The position numbers were made by a program, and so were the translations under genes. From Calliopum simillimum (taxonomy: Eukaryota; Arthropoda; Insecta; Diptera; Lauxaniidae): 64,000 nucleotides of DNA. The DNA lies in NCBI GenBank assembly GCA_951812925.1, contig OX638370.1, positions 116,450,897 through 116,514,896 of the forward strand, in the 5' to 3' direction. Positions 1 through 9,684 of the stretch are shown in pieces. A model generated the notes under the pieces. It was not told the DNA's origin. It saw only the letters and a list, made by a program, of their open reading frames with translations, and searched no databases. Numbering within the stretch: position 1 is the first letter of the stretch; the number at the start of each line of letters is the position of its first letter.

Positions 1-492
1 ACATTTGATTTTGGTTCAAAAAATTTTTTTAAAGTTCTATCAACTATACCGTAAACATCAATTTCACAGTCAATGCCATGTCCTCTTTCGCTTTTTAAAC
101 GCAATCCAACGAAAGCGCGATTTGGGCCACCCACAATTATTTCAGCTCTCGCTAGGCTTGAGTTGAAAGTTGTATTCTTCCGTTCGACGATATCAATAGC
201 GGTAATTATATGTGCGTATTCCTGTAAGTGAAAATCTTTGATTGTTTGATGTTTTGTGAAGAACAGGAGTCATTTTTATACAAACCGTTTCAGTGAATCC
301 GTAATCAAATATTTCTACATTTGGCGGCCTATAAACATTGGCTACTGTTGGTAGCGCTGTGCTGGTTATATTTTCCGATTTCAGAAGAAACTCAGATTTT
401 TTATGTTTACCATATGTTTTTTTTAAACAAATGCAAATATCTAACGTAGCTAAGATTACAATTAGCGAAAGTAATTTAATGATAGTTTCCAT
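1..492 (-). CDS. MBF2-family secreted protein, gene A (3' partial)
   Basis: Two exons on the minus strand: 492-286 (69 aa) and 221 to beyond base 1 (at least 73 aa), joined over a 64-bp GT-AG intron in phase 0. I start at the ATG of 492-490 because it opens directly into a hydrophobic signal peptide (about 22 residues, ending ...DICIC); an in-frame upstream start at 510 would place charged residues first. After it comes the family's aromatic-Gly motif (TYG), then exon 2 with I-I-T-A-I, G-G-P-N and a D-V-Y-G end. Unlike most paralogues the frame does not stop after Y-G but runs on (IVDRTLKKFFE...) off the window, so it has a C-terminal extension of unknown length. N-glycosylation sequons are NIT, NTT and NSS. 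Family assignment rests on alignment to the other seven genes here; molecular function is unknown. Confidence 0.75.
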
Positions 493-668
493 TTCGTCTA
501 GGAAGTCCAAAGAAAATTAAAGAGTTCTATCTGCAACTGCTGTATAGTTACGAATATTGGAAAATTAATTTATTGCATCAAATTTTGCTAAGTGAAACAA
601 ATTGGTGAGACTATCTATTTTTGAATACGTCAGACAAAATTTCATTCAGTAATTATACCCAGCAAACC
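493..668. other. 5' flank of gene A, no further gene seen
   Basis: Presumed promoter and 5' UTR side of gene A. I see no convincing TATA box or second gene in this short stretch. Confidence 0.4.
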
Positions 669-1130
669 TAAGGTTCCGAATTCGTAACGAATTCGATACG
701 AAAATTCAGCATATCTTTCCGATTTCGGTATCGAACTAATTCGTAACGAAATTTCTTAACAAAGGAAACGAGAAAGAAAAAGTTTAAAAAATTGTTAGAA
801 AAGTTATTCAAAATCGTTACGAAACTGTAAAGAGTTTCAAATTTGTTCCGAGAACTCAAAAGAAAAAGTTTAAGAAATTCTGACTACAAATCTTTACGAA
901 ATCGTAACGAATTTGCTACCGCAACTCTAAACAGTTTCAAATTTGTTCCGAAAATTCAAAAGAAAAGTTTAAGAAAACCTTACAACAAATCTTTACGAAA
1001 TCGTTGCGAACTCGTTACGAAGACTCTAAATAATTTCGAGCTTGTTCCGAAAATTCGAAAGAAAAAGTTTAAGATATTCTTCAGAGAAATCTTTACGAAA
1101 TCGTTACGAAGCTCCGAATTCATAAAAAGT
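669..1130. repeat. ~100-bp tandem repeat, about 4 copies, with inverted ends
   Basis: Monomers begin with AGAAAAAGTTTAAGA at about 774, 860, 960 and 1060. Each continues through TCTTTACGAAATCGT and ends at TTTGTTCCGAAAATTC. The first and last copies are incomplete. The outer ends carry the related words CCGAATTCGTAACGA (from 676) and, in inverse orientation, TCGTTACGAAGCTCCG (near 1101), so the block has weak terminal inversion, as in foldback elements. A long open frame across the block comes from the periodic sequence and is not a gene. Confidence 0.75.
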
Positions 1131-1817
1131 CGGATCATTTGGTTTGTTGGGTATTCAAGCACAAAATTCGTAAATTATTTACATATGAAGGTATGTTTGT
1201 CTGTAACATTCCCACTTATTATTCAACCATACGATGAGTAGAACTGTTATCTTGGGTTAGACCGGATATTAAACACCCTACTGTGTCATAAGTCTTAAGG
1301 GCAGAGGAAGACACGGTTTTCCTTTGTAGGTATATTTTTTGTAAATTATTCGCCAAACTGTTGGCAAGAATTGCTTAACAATCAATTGTTCTGAAAGTTA
1401 TGAAATTATAAATTAATAAGTTGATAAGTAAATATTTGATAAGTATTGATAACCATCAAAAAATATCGTATAATTTTTTATTAAGTTGAGGTTTTTTGTA
1501 TTAATTTTTCCTCTGCCTCTAATATTGTTAAATTTTTATATTTTTATCGTAATCAATGCTACAAAAATTTTAGTGCTGAGAAGTAACACTGAACTACCAA
1601 AATGTATATTAAAATAACCATAGTATTGTATATTATTGTAAAAATTGGTTAAATAAAATTGAATTGAATTGAATTTTTTATTAAGTCGGAATAAGCATCG
1701 GGAAGCATTCGAAGTATCGAAAATCTTGTATGAATTGAAGAATAGCTGGGAGTATTAAAAAGTTATGAATTGTTTTGTAGCCTTCATCTGCCAATCAAAC
1801 AAAATTTCTCTATTTTA
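1131..1817. other. A+T-rich spacer
   Basis: No coding exon, RNA gene or strong repeat recognised. Short simple runs such as GAATTGAATTGAATT near 1660 occur. Confidence 0.4.
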
Positions 1818-3001
1818 GGAGTTTCTTAACAAATTCGAAATAGAATCGGATGTTTACTGTTTTTTGCTTAGCGCCGTACTTTTCAAGTGTGGAGTTCTGA
1901 TAACATTTTTGAGCTCACTAATTTTTTGTTTTTAATTTTTCATAAAAAAATGTTGCAAAAAGAGTTCTGATGAAAGTTCTGGATATCGCTCTAGGAGTTC
2001 TACAGAAAATTCATTTACCAGTTTTCTAAATAATTCATAGCTTTCATGTTAATCCCAAAATAAAGTTCCGTCGGCCACTCAGGAAAAAAAAAAAATAATT
2101 ATCTGAGAGGAGTTCTGATTAGAGGTCTGGATAGCACTCGAAGAGTTCTATAAGAGATCCTGATAAAATTTTTCCAAAATATTCAAACTTTTGATTTTAA
2201 TCGATAAAATGTTATCTTAGAGGTGTTCTGATTGAGTTCTTAAGAAAATCTGTAGTTTTCATGTTAATCGCTAAATAATGTTCCATAGATCACACAGGAA
2301 AAAAAAGTTTCTCTTAGAGGAGTTCTGATTAGAGTGCTGAATACTCTCAAAGAGTTCTAATAAAAATCTGTTACAAGGATTTTTTCCTTGTTAATCACTA
2401 ACATGAAAAGTAGAAATAACTTGAAAAAGTTTTGCTAAGGTTTTTTGAAAACTCTTCAAGTTCCAGCTAGAACTCTAATCAAAACTCTTCTACGATAAAA
2501 TTTTTTTTTCGAATTCTTTAAAAAAAAAAATTCTGATTTTTTGATTAAAACAAATAGTACGAATATTAAGAGAAAAATATTCCAAAAATCTCCCTTAGAA
2601 CCTTCGAGAGCAATTCAAAGATCTTATCGGAACACCTCTTAATTTAAAATTAGTGTTTCCTGAGCGACTCTTGCAGACCTATTTAGCGATTAACATTGGA
2701 AACTACGAATAACTTGGAAAAATGGTGCAAGGATTTTCTTTAGAACTCTTCGAGTGCTATGAATCAAAACCCTTTTTTTTTGCATGAAATTTTTTTATGA
2801 AAAATTCATTTACCAAAAAGAAAAATTTAAAAAAAAAATTCGAAAAAAATATAAAGAACTCGAGAACTCATTCTTCTGGGCTCAAAACTGTTATCAGAAT
2901 AACTGTTCTAAGTAAAACAAGCAGCACTGAGCAAAAAATAGCACACCTCTGATTTTTTGTCGAATTTCGCTAAACTATTTCGAATATTCTGAAAGAACTC
3001 C
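1818..3001. mobile_element. Foldback-type element with internal tandem repeats
   Basis: The two ends are inverted copies of each other. GTTCTGATAACATTTTTGAG near 1894 matches the reverse complement of CTCAAAACTGTTATCAGAAT near 2881. TTTTTGCTTAGCGCCG near 1861 pairs with the region around 2927, and AAATTCGAAATAG near 1830 pairs with CTATTTCGAATATTC near 2975. Inside, units of roughly 110-130 bp repeat the words GAGGAGTTCTGATTAGAG and TTCATGTTAATC on the left. Their reverse complements occur on the right. Long terminal inverted repeats built from short tandem units are the known layout of fly foldback elements. No transposase frame is present. Confidence 0.7.
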
Positions 3002-3009
3002 AGAACTAT

Positions 3010-3366
3010 TCCTAGTGATGAGCAAAATTAGTCTTGGTCTTAAGCCTTGGTCTTGGTTATTTTTCGAAGCCAAGGCCAAGACGCTGATATAATTTCAAGA
3101 CCATGATCAAAACGACTATGGTCATCAGGACCAAGACTCCTTTTCAGTCTTAGTAATTTATCGTTAATAGATGTGTCCCCTTTGAAGCATAAAATCAACT
3201 CTTTATTCGAAATACGGTATCTTAAAAACCCAACTGCTTTGTAGAAATAAGCTTTGGAAATTTTGAATATTCAATAATCTTTAGACATTTTTTCAAGACC
3301 ACGACAAAGATCCAGACCAAGACTAAGTTCCAAGCTCAAGAGCAAGACTGCTATGGTCTAGGTCTG
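3010..3366. mobile_element. Dispersed MITE-like repeat, copy 1 (GATGAGCA ends)
   Basis: Bounded by TAGTGATGAGCAAAATTAG on the left and GGTCTGCTCATCA on the right, which are partly inverted. It contains a characteristic set of TTGGTCTTGG / GACCAAGAC words and the stretch GAAGCATAAAATCAACTC. The same sequence recurs at 22086-22912 (interrupted) and 27266-27490 (truncated). hAT-like by the look of its ends, but I could not find a clear target duplication. Confidence 0.6.
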
Positions 3367-3547
3367 CTCATCATCATTCCCAAAGGTTTTAGAAATTTAA
3401 AAAATTTTCGGTGCCAACTTCAATAGAGTTGAGCCTTTAGGCTAAATGCATTGATTCTAAACTCAAAGAACCAATTTTTATTAATAAACTGATTAAGTTC
3501 AGTCTGTTAATTAAGACAGTGAAGTCTTCCTGAGCAAGAACTCTTAG

Positions 3548-4020
3548 CCTCAAGGCAGGGGTTGAAATAAGAAAAAGTTATTACTGCAGAATTTTTTTTG
3601 TTGTTTTTAATTGCAATTTTTAGCAAAATTTTTTTAATGTCTTATTCAAGTGATGAATATTATATATTAATATTAAATAACAGATATCATGGCAACGGTT
3701 CAATTTAAAATTGAAAATTTATAGCGAGATTTTCTTCGAATGCATTTATAAAAATATGTGTAAAGTAGAGTTGCCGAGTAGTTATTGTGGTTGCTACATT
3801 TTATCCCAAATTGGTGAGGTTAGACAACTAAAACAACGGTTATAAGCTAAATAAAATGAGTATTTAGTTTCAACGATTAACGCAAAACAAAGTAATATGA
3901 ATCAAGGTGAAAATTATTATTACAATTTTTTACAATATTCTGAAGTTATTACTGCAAATTTGAAGTTATTACTGCAGAAATAGGGTATTATTACAGCTTA
4001 TTTCAATGCCTGCCTCAAGG
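3548..4020. mobile_element. Non-autonomous hAT-type MITE with 8-bp target duplication
   Basis: The element spans 3556-4012. Its ends are CAGGGGTTGAAATAAG and CTTATTTCAATGCCTG, inverted with 14 of 16 matches. The flanks CCTCAAGG (3548-3555) and CCTCAAGG (4013-4020) are an exact 8-bp direct duplication. Ends beginning CAGG and an 8-bp duplication are the accepted signature of hAT transposons. The 457-bp body has no coding frame; it holds repeated AGTTATTACTGCA words near each end. The intact duplication suggests a fairly recent insertion. Confidence 0.85.
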
Positions 4021-4909
4021 TATCATCACTGACTGTATGAGAGAGATGACTGTCTATATATCCAAGGGCACTTACACGCCGGAACAATTAAGTACTATGA
4101 TACTGTGAAAATCTTAGTTAGAAATAAGTTTAGAGCACACAATTAGGATCCACAATAACGTTATATGTATAAAATACTGAAGCCCGTACTTAGTATTTTA
4201 TTGGTATTGGTTAATTTGTATGTAATTGTTTGTTTCTCCAACTCTATTAATGAAATCTGTTTAAAAATCAAGTAAAACAAATCAACAAATTATAAATTTG
4301 TACCAATGAAAACGCAATTAGTCAAAGTTTAATGAAGGGAATATAATTTTGAGAGTTGCCTGAACAAATTGAATAATCGAACGGATATAGTAAATGAAGG
4401 TGCGCAAGATCAAATAAATTCTAAGCGAACTTAGTTTTTGTATATCGCCCCTATACAAGTGAAAAGCACTAAGTCAGTTTTTTGGAGGGTTGAGAAATTT
4501 GCTATTTCTGATCTTAAATAATATAGTCTATAATTTGATAAGACCCATTTAGCCATATCTCTGATAAAAAGTGGTTACTTTCATCATTAAAGTAAAAGCA
4601 AAACAACGATTTCCATACAAAACAAAATTTAATTTTTTGAACTTCAAATATTTCAAAACATTAAAAACTGACTCACTACTTTTCACTTGCAATGGGACGA
4701 TATAATTCTTCCTACAATTTGAGCATCAGAAAGAGATGTTTCAATATTGAATCTTGGGCTTAGGCTGGAACTCAATTCAATCAGTGAAAGAAGATGAAGT
4801 TTGTCTTCAGTGGCTCACTGAGGGCTTTTAGGAAGCAAAATGGCTTATGAGTTAGCAATGATTTTCAATTCCAATTTTTAAATTTCTATTAATTTGTACA
4901 CAATTTTTC
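4021..4909. other. A+T-rich spacer
   Basis: No exon, RNA gene or clear element recognised on either strand. Confidence 0.35.
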
Positions 4910-5063
4910 TGAAGAGTCTTTGAAGCAGAAAATGAAACATATGTCCAACAACATAAATAATAAAATAATAAAAAAATTTTCATCCACACTGAGATTCGAA
5001 CCCGGAATACATTGTTCAAATATATATAACAAATTCTTTACCACATTCGGCTATGAAACCATT
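4910..5063 (-). mobile_element. tRNA-derived SINE-like element
   Basis: Read on the minus strand from about 5063, the sequence has an A-box-like TAGCCGAATGTGG (near 5053-5041). A B box GGTTCGAATCTC lies at about 5004-4993, in the context CCGGGTTCGAATCTC. The B box matches the RNA polymerase III consensus GGTTCGANTCC closely and the A-box region resembles a Leu/Ser-type tRNA D arm. It is followed by T/A-rich TTATTATTTTATTATTTATG, as expected of a SINE tail. The acceptor and anticodon stems are not tRNA-like, so it is not a functional tRNA gene. Confidence 0.55.
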
Positions 5064-5072
5064 TGAAATTGT

Positions 5073-5310
5073 TGTGTAAAATTTGAATTTCAAATTTAAT
5101 TTGTTGAAATTTATAAATAAAATAAAAAAAATATTGGCTTTTTTCTGGTCCAAATGTAATGAATAAGGAGACAATTCACCTTTTTCTGGTCCGATTGTAA
5201 TGCATAAGGAGACAATTGGTTGCGCCCAATGACAAACAATGTAAAACGTAAATGGAACCAGAATTTGGACTAGTCGGTTTTTCCCATGGAGTAGTTTGCA
5301 AACTAGTTTT
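5073..5310 (+). repeat. Dispersed repeat pair, copy 1
   Basis: Direct-orientation match to 27014-27265. Shared words in the same order include TTTATAAATAAAATAAAAAA, GACAATTG, GACAAACAATGTAAAAC, AGAATTTGGACTAGTCGGTT and TTTGCAAACTAGTTTT. It also contains a short internal duplication (CCTTTTTCTGGTCC...AATG.ATAAGGAGACAATT, about 50 bp apart). No coding content; presumably a fragment of a transposable element lying next to the SINE. Confidence 0.7.
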
Positions 5311-5690
5311 GGAATAGTCCGTGGGTTTTTTCCTATTTTTTCAAATCCAAGTCCAAATATTTATTATCTTGATTTTGGAGTGGTCACTGTGTAGTTCGGT
5401 ACCATGCCTTCAGCTTAGGTATAGTCTTCAAAATCCGAAGTAAAACTGTCCTGTTTTTGCAAAAACTATACTTAAGAAAATTCGTGAAATCTCTGAAATC
5501 TGAAGTCAAGTTTTTAGAGAATCTGCTGTCAGCTATAGCGAGCCCATATAACTTCGTATACCAAAAAAAAAGTAATGCATAATTTATCTACGACTTAATT
5601 TTAGCCAATATTTTCACATTTATTAATAATAAAAATGTTAATTGATTTCCATAAATGTTTTTTAAGCTTTAGTACAAATATTCCAAAGTT
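5311..5690. other. 3' flank of gene B
   Basis: Mostly unremarkable. TTTATT (about 5618-5623), read on the minus strand as AATAAA, lies about 70 bp beyond gene B's stop codon and is a candidate poly(A) signal. Confidence 0.4.
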
Positions 5691-6345
5691 TTATGCTTTG
5701 GGTGTTGGATTAGCGTACTTCGTAACTGACTCATCCTGAACTGACTCATCTTGAACTGACTCATCCTGAACTGACTCCTTCTGTGTATTTCTGTCTAGAG
5801 CTTCTTTTCCACTGCGTAATGAATTATTTGTGCCCCGAAGTTTTGAATCGAAATGACCCTGACTGCTATAGACGGTGACTCTATAGCTGAAACCATATCC
5901 TTTTTGGCTTTCCAATTTTAATGTGACTTCCGTTTGATTAATGCCACCACTAATAATTTCAACATCAGCATATCTTGGATGAATTTTGGAAGATGATGGC
6001 ACCATTTGTATTAATTCAATAGCAGAAATTTTTCGACGTGGCACCTTCATAGAGAGAATTTATTTTTTAATTTATTAAACATATATAAGAAAAATCCAAA
6101 AAGATGATGTAACAAACCCTTGCAGTGTAGGTTAAAGTTGTTTCACTTCTTCTATCGAAAAACAAAAATGGTTCTGCTGGTTCTTGTTCAACAAGTGGCC
6201 ACTGGCGAAGAACAATATCATTTGGTAGTCGTTTACCAAACAAATAGTCCTTCATTGGCACATTTGCTTCATCGTCACATCTGATCAACTGTAAAACAGC
6301 CAAAAGTAGACAAATCACAAAATTTACAAGCACTAAAACTTTCAT
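5691..6345 (-). CDS. MBF2-family secreted protein with repetitive C-terminal tail, gene B
   Basis: Exon 1 is 6345-6118 (76 aa) and exon 2 is 6044-5691 (117 aa), joined across a 73-bp GT-AG phase-0 intron; 193 aa in all. Residues 1 to about 23 are a signal peptide (MKVLVLVNF...LIRC). The motif DYLFG follows, matching the DYLWG of genes E and F. Exon 2 keeps the family pattern: K-I-S-A-I, then I-I-S-G-G, L-K-L-E-S, and V-T-V-Y-S. Most paralogues stop near this point, but B continues for about 50 residues. That tail ends in a perfect pentapeptide array (QDESV three times after KESV), encoded by a 15-bp DNA unit at about 5728-5775. Sequons are NQT and NNS. The tail is acidic and Ser/Gln-rich and probably disordered. 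Function is unknown; family members are otherwise about 117-132 aa. Confidence 0.8.
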
Positions 6346-6400
6346 TGTTATCCGTTTGAAATCAGCACGAGAACTATGAGTGGCACTAGAATGACGAATC

Positions 6401-6408
6401 CTTAAATA
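6401..6408 (-). promoter_or_regulatory. TATA-like box of gene B
   Basis: On the minus strand this reads TATTTAAG, about 60 bp before the ATG. An initiator-like CTCATAGTT lies about 30 bp downstream. Confidence 0.4.
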
Positions 6409-6419
6409 CGTTTTTTTCC

Positions 6420-7023
6420 CGTTTAATCAGCTTCAGACGTATTACGTAAAATTGTTATGCATTTCTCGAAAAATAAAAGTAATTTGTTTTGAAATGGTCT
6501 TTAATAATTAACGCCGGTGAGTCTTTCAAGAGAGTTTTGTATAACTTTTAATCTTATTTGAAATGCGTTGTAGGTTTTACTTGGCAGCTTTACTTTGAAT
6601 AGTAAGCCTCAAACAAGTGTTTCTCTTTACTTCGCAGTAGACTTAGATTAAGTTTTTGAGAAATAAATTTCACTAAATAAATAGAAAACATAGCATACTT
6701 TTTGGTTATTCTTTATATTTGAGCCTATCAGAGCAACAGTGGCATAATCATTACTGCAATAACAAAGCAAAAGCAAATAACTTGTGCTTGTGTCGACACA
6801 TGTTATGCGCTATTGCTTTTTTAACCAAGTTAGGGTAAGACCGTATTGCTTTAGCAATTGGACAATCGCTGGGAACTTTCATTTTATAGAACAAAAAAAT
6901 GCAAGAGGGTATATTGTTATTTTATAAAACCTAGAAAAACTTTGAACTGTATATTTGAAATAAATATATCAAAAATTTTTCAACAGTTTATTTTCTCCTC
7001 ATACCGTTATATGTATATTTTTG
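6420..7023. other. Spacer between genes B and C
   Basis: A+T-rich, no exon or repeat recognised. It must contain the 3' end of gene C and the distal promoter of gene B. Confidence 0.35.
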
Positions 7024-7480
7024 CTACATACCATAGATTTGAATGAAATATTTAAAACCATATCCTGGTTTACTTCTGAATTTTATTTCAACACTTTTAT
7101 AGCCAATGCCACCATCAGTTATTTCTACAGCAGCGCTATCAGCCTTTAGGTCATTCCCCGTTTGCTGATATAATTTTATTGCGGTTATTGTTTTTCGATG
7201 ACATTTATCCTTTAAATGAAAATTACTGGAAAAATTAATAATTCAACAACTGCTTGCAAATATGTACCTTTTGAACAAACAAATTTGTCCTTTCCACACT
7301 GGAATTAATATTTTCCGTTGATGTTGCCTTTTCAAAATAATACTCCGAAATGAGTGCGTCACCTTTAAAACGTTCACCAATTTCATAATGATTTATAAAA
7401 TCATCGAATGGCACAAAACTCTTGCCATGTTGTGTTTCAAGAAGTAGAATCAATATTGAAAGGCTAACGAAAAAATGCAT
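7024..7480 (-). CDS. MBF2-family secreted protein, gene C
   Basis: Exon 1 is 7480-7268 (71 aa) and exon 2 is 7209-7024 (61 aa plus TAG), with a 58-bp GT-AG phase-0 intron; 132 aa. The start is the ATG at 7480-7478, since the in-frame codon two positions upstream is TTG, not ATG. Residues 1 to about 20 form a hydrophobic signal peptide (MHFFVSLSILILLLE). Exon 1 ends with FVQK, like the FKQK/YKQK of genes D, E and F. Exon 2 shows T-I-T-A-I, then D-G-G-I-G-Y-K, I-K-F-R-S and a terminal I-Q-I-Y-G-M. One sequon, NSS. The exon 2 frame is too interrupted by the intron to be seen without splicing. Secreted by inference; role unknown. Confidence 0.8.
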
Positions 7481-7536
7481 CTTCAAAAGTTCTGTGAGAC
7501 AGGGCAGTCTGGAGAAATATTAATTAAAGATTGCGA

Positions 7537-7543
7537 TTTTATA
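7537..7543 (-). promoter_or_regulatory. TATA box of gene C
   Basis: Reads TATAAAA on the minus strand, 57 bp before the ATG. This predicts a start of transcription near 7513 and a 5' leader of about 33 bases. Confidence 0.5.
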
Positions 7544-7747
7544 TTGTATGTAGGCAAATGAAAATTATTTTCACGCTTTATATTGTAAAAGGTGGGCCAT
7601 CGGCTGAATTCTTTCTGAAAATCAAAAAAACTGGCCAGAATCCGAGAAGTAAAGATGCTGTCTTTGCACTATGAGCTGTTGAAACCAGTACAGAAAGACT
7701 TCTTTACTAGGGGCCTGCGCAAGACATTTTGAGATATGGTGTTTTCG

Positions 7748-7958
7748 TTTTTACTCGCAAATCTTACACTGAACTGAAGTATTTAAGTGAACAATTTCAA
7801 GATTCAAATCTTTTATGTACACTGATTTAATTTTGACACTGAAGTATACCGTCTTTTTTTATCAGTGTCAAAAAAAAACTGATTCTGGCAATTACTTCAG
7901 TGTCCTGAATTTTATACAAGAAAATAGTTCAGGTCAGTGTAAAACGTGCGAGTAGAAA
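7748..7958. mobile_element. Small foldback MITE (~210 bp)
   Basis: Ends are TTTTTACTCGCA with ACACTGAACTGAAGT on the left and TCAGGTCAGTGT with TGCGAGTAGAAA on the right, i.e. inverted over roughly 35 bp. Internal GACACTGAAGT/ACTTCAGTGTC words make it strongly self-complementary. No coding content. Confidence 0.65.
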
Positions 7959-8038
7959 ATCTACAGTAAAATTTATGATATGGTTACTCTAGCAACGCAT
8001 TGGTAACCTAGAATTCTAGAAGCTCTCACACATTTTCT

Positions 8039-8066
8039 GGAGAGAGAGAGAGAGAGGGAGAGCGGG
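8039..8066. repeat. GA-rich microsatellite
   Basis: (GA)n-like run, AGAGAGAGAGAG with a few GGG interruptions. Confidence 0.8.
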
Positions 8067-8146
8067 AGCAAAAAATTAGTAAGAGTATAAGCTTTGGCTT
8101 GGCCAAACATAAAATATCCTACACTGTAGAATTTTTAAAATTTTGC

Positions 8147-8640
8147 TCATATGGGAGGTGTCACGCCCTCTTGCCCGAGTTCATCCAGTTTTTGCTCAGA
8201 GCTTGCATTTGCAGTTCTTAGTGTCTGAGTGAAATTTGGTTTGATTATCTCAAACAAAGTTTTCAGTATAGAGTTTTGAAGATGTTGCTTATATGGGAGG
8301 TGCCACGCCCTCTTTTCCGAGTTCGTCTAGTTTTAGTTCAGAGCGTGCATTTATAGTCTTTAGTATTTAAGTGAAATTTAGTTGGATTATCTCAAAAAAC
8401 TCTTTCAGTATATCATTTTGAAAACTTTGCTTATATAGAAGGTGCCACGCCCTCTTGTCTGAATTCGCCCGGTTTTTGTTGAGAGCTTGCACTTATAGTT
8501 TTTAGTGTCTGAGTAAAGTTTAGTTCGATTATCTCAATGTTTTCACTATAACGTTTTAAAGCTTTTGCTTATATGAGAGGTGCCACGCCCTCTTGTCCGG
8601 ATTCTCCCGGTTTTTTTTTTTTTTTTTCAGAGCTTGCGCT
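8147..8640. repeat. ~138-bp tandem repeat, 3.5 copies
   Basis: The word GGTGYCACGCCCTCTTG recurs at about 8157, 8297, 8440 and 8580, and GATTATCTCAA recurs in the first three units. The units are 80-85% alike by eye. A T-run interrupts the last copy. No exon is visible. Confidence 0.8.
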
Positions 8641-8794
8641 TACAATTAGTAATATTTATGTGTATTTCGGTTGTATTTTCGTTGCTCTCTTGACCGATTT
8701 CGTTCATTTTCAATTCCACAAGCTAACTTTAACGACAAAGACAGTGTACTAAATTTCATTGAATTATCTTGCCCAGTTTTCCCAGAAAATGTAT

Positions 8795-8965
8795 TTCCAC
8801 GCATACCCAGTCAGGCAGCCAGCCAGCTTAACAGACGGACATGGCTATATCGACGCAAGAGGTGACGCTGATCAAGAATATATATACTTTTCCATACTTG
8901 CCACGCCTCCTTCTCTGCGTTACAAACAGAAGGACAAAGTGAATATACCCTAAGTGTAGGGTATA
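8795..8965. repeat. Degenerate dispersed repeat (GGACATGGCTATATCGAC type)
   Basis: Contains GGACATGGCTATATCGACG, TGACGCTGATCAAGAATA and GTATAATAAG. From memory, segments of this type are widespread non-coding repeats in fly genomes, but I cannot check that here. Overlapping short frames across it do not look like genes. Confidence 0.4.
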
Positions 8966-9456
8966 ATAAGCACAAGAAGAGAGCGAAAAACTACTTTTGT
9001 CACTAAAGTAGCATTGAGTAGTGTGCACTATAACTGCAGAATATGCTTTGAAATGACCTGAAGTAAATCAAACAAATCATATTCAAGTACCTACTACTGT
9101 CCAGACATTTGCACGCGACATTGAACTAAAGTATTTGACAAATCAAAAGCGGATACAAGACGTAAAGCATCTGGAAAGGAAATGTCTTAAAAACTCCAAC
9201 ATGACGCCTTGTGCAGATCTCTACTTTGTTCCCGATGAAAAAACTCGCCTACTTTGTGTATTAAGTTGGAATACTTTTGCGATGTATAGTTTTTTTTTTT
9301 TTTTTATTTTGTAGTAATAAGGCGTCTCAGTAATGATGTGGAAAAAAATGCAACAAATTAGAATATCTCCGTGAAGATATAATTTGATTCCCAAACCTGG
9401 AGATAAGATATCTTGTTATCTCTCATTAGTTAAATTGGTTTCATATATGTAAACTA

Positions 9457-9684
9457 TCACGTAGTAGCATGTCTAGTTGCAGTATACATCGTACTTGGAG
9501 TACATTCTTCAGCAAATTTGTAAAAAACTAGCAACCCATCAGTGCCCATATCAAAGTTAATAGAATTTTTATAAAGAAATTTATATTCATAGTAAATAAT
9601 GCCGATAACCTGACCTTTGTAGATAAATGGATATTTTTTCGCCATTTTGAATGCACAATTTTGTGATATAATAACTAATTTCAT
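9457..9684 (-). pseudogene. Short open frame faintly resembling an MBF2 exon 2
   Basis: A 75-codon frame (starting TTG-K-L-V-I; an ATG lies at the second Met). It contains V-I-G-I-I-Y and M-G-T-D-G-L-L-V-F-Y-K, which can be laid against the I-T-A-I and P-G-S-K-G-A-T-I-E-F-K of gene E if three residues are dropped between them. No signal peptide, no Y-G end and no in-phase splice acceptor are visible. It may be a decayed family member or chance. Confidence 0.15.

Noticed and set aside
843..1241. 132-codon frame with repeated KSLRN-type residues
   Set aside because: Produced by the 100-bp tandem repeat.
7481..7486. Upstream in-frame start for gene C
   Set aside because: The codon is TTG; the ATG at 7480 begins the signal peptide and fits the TATA box.
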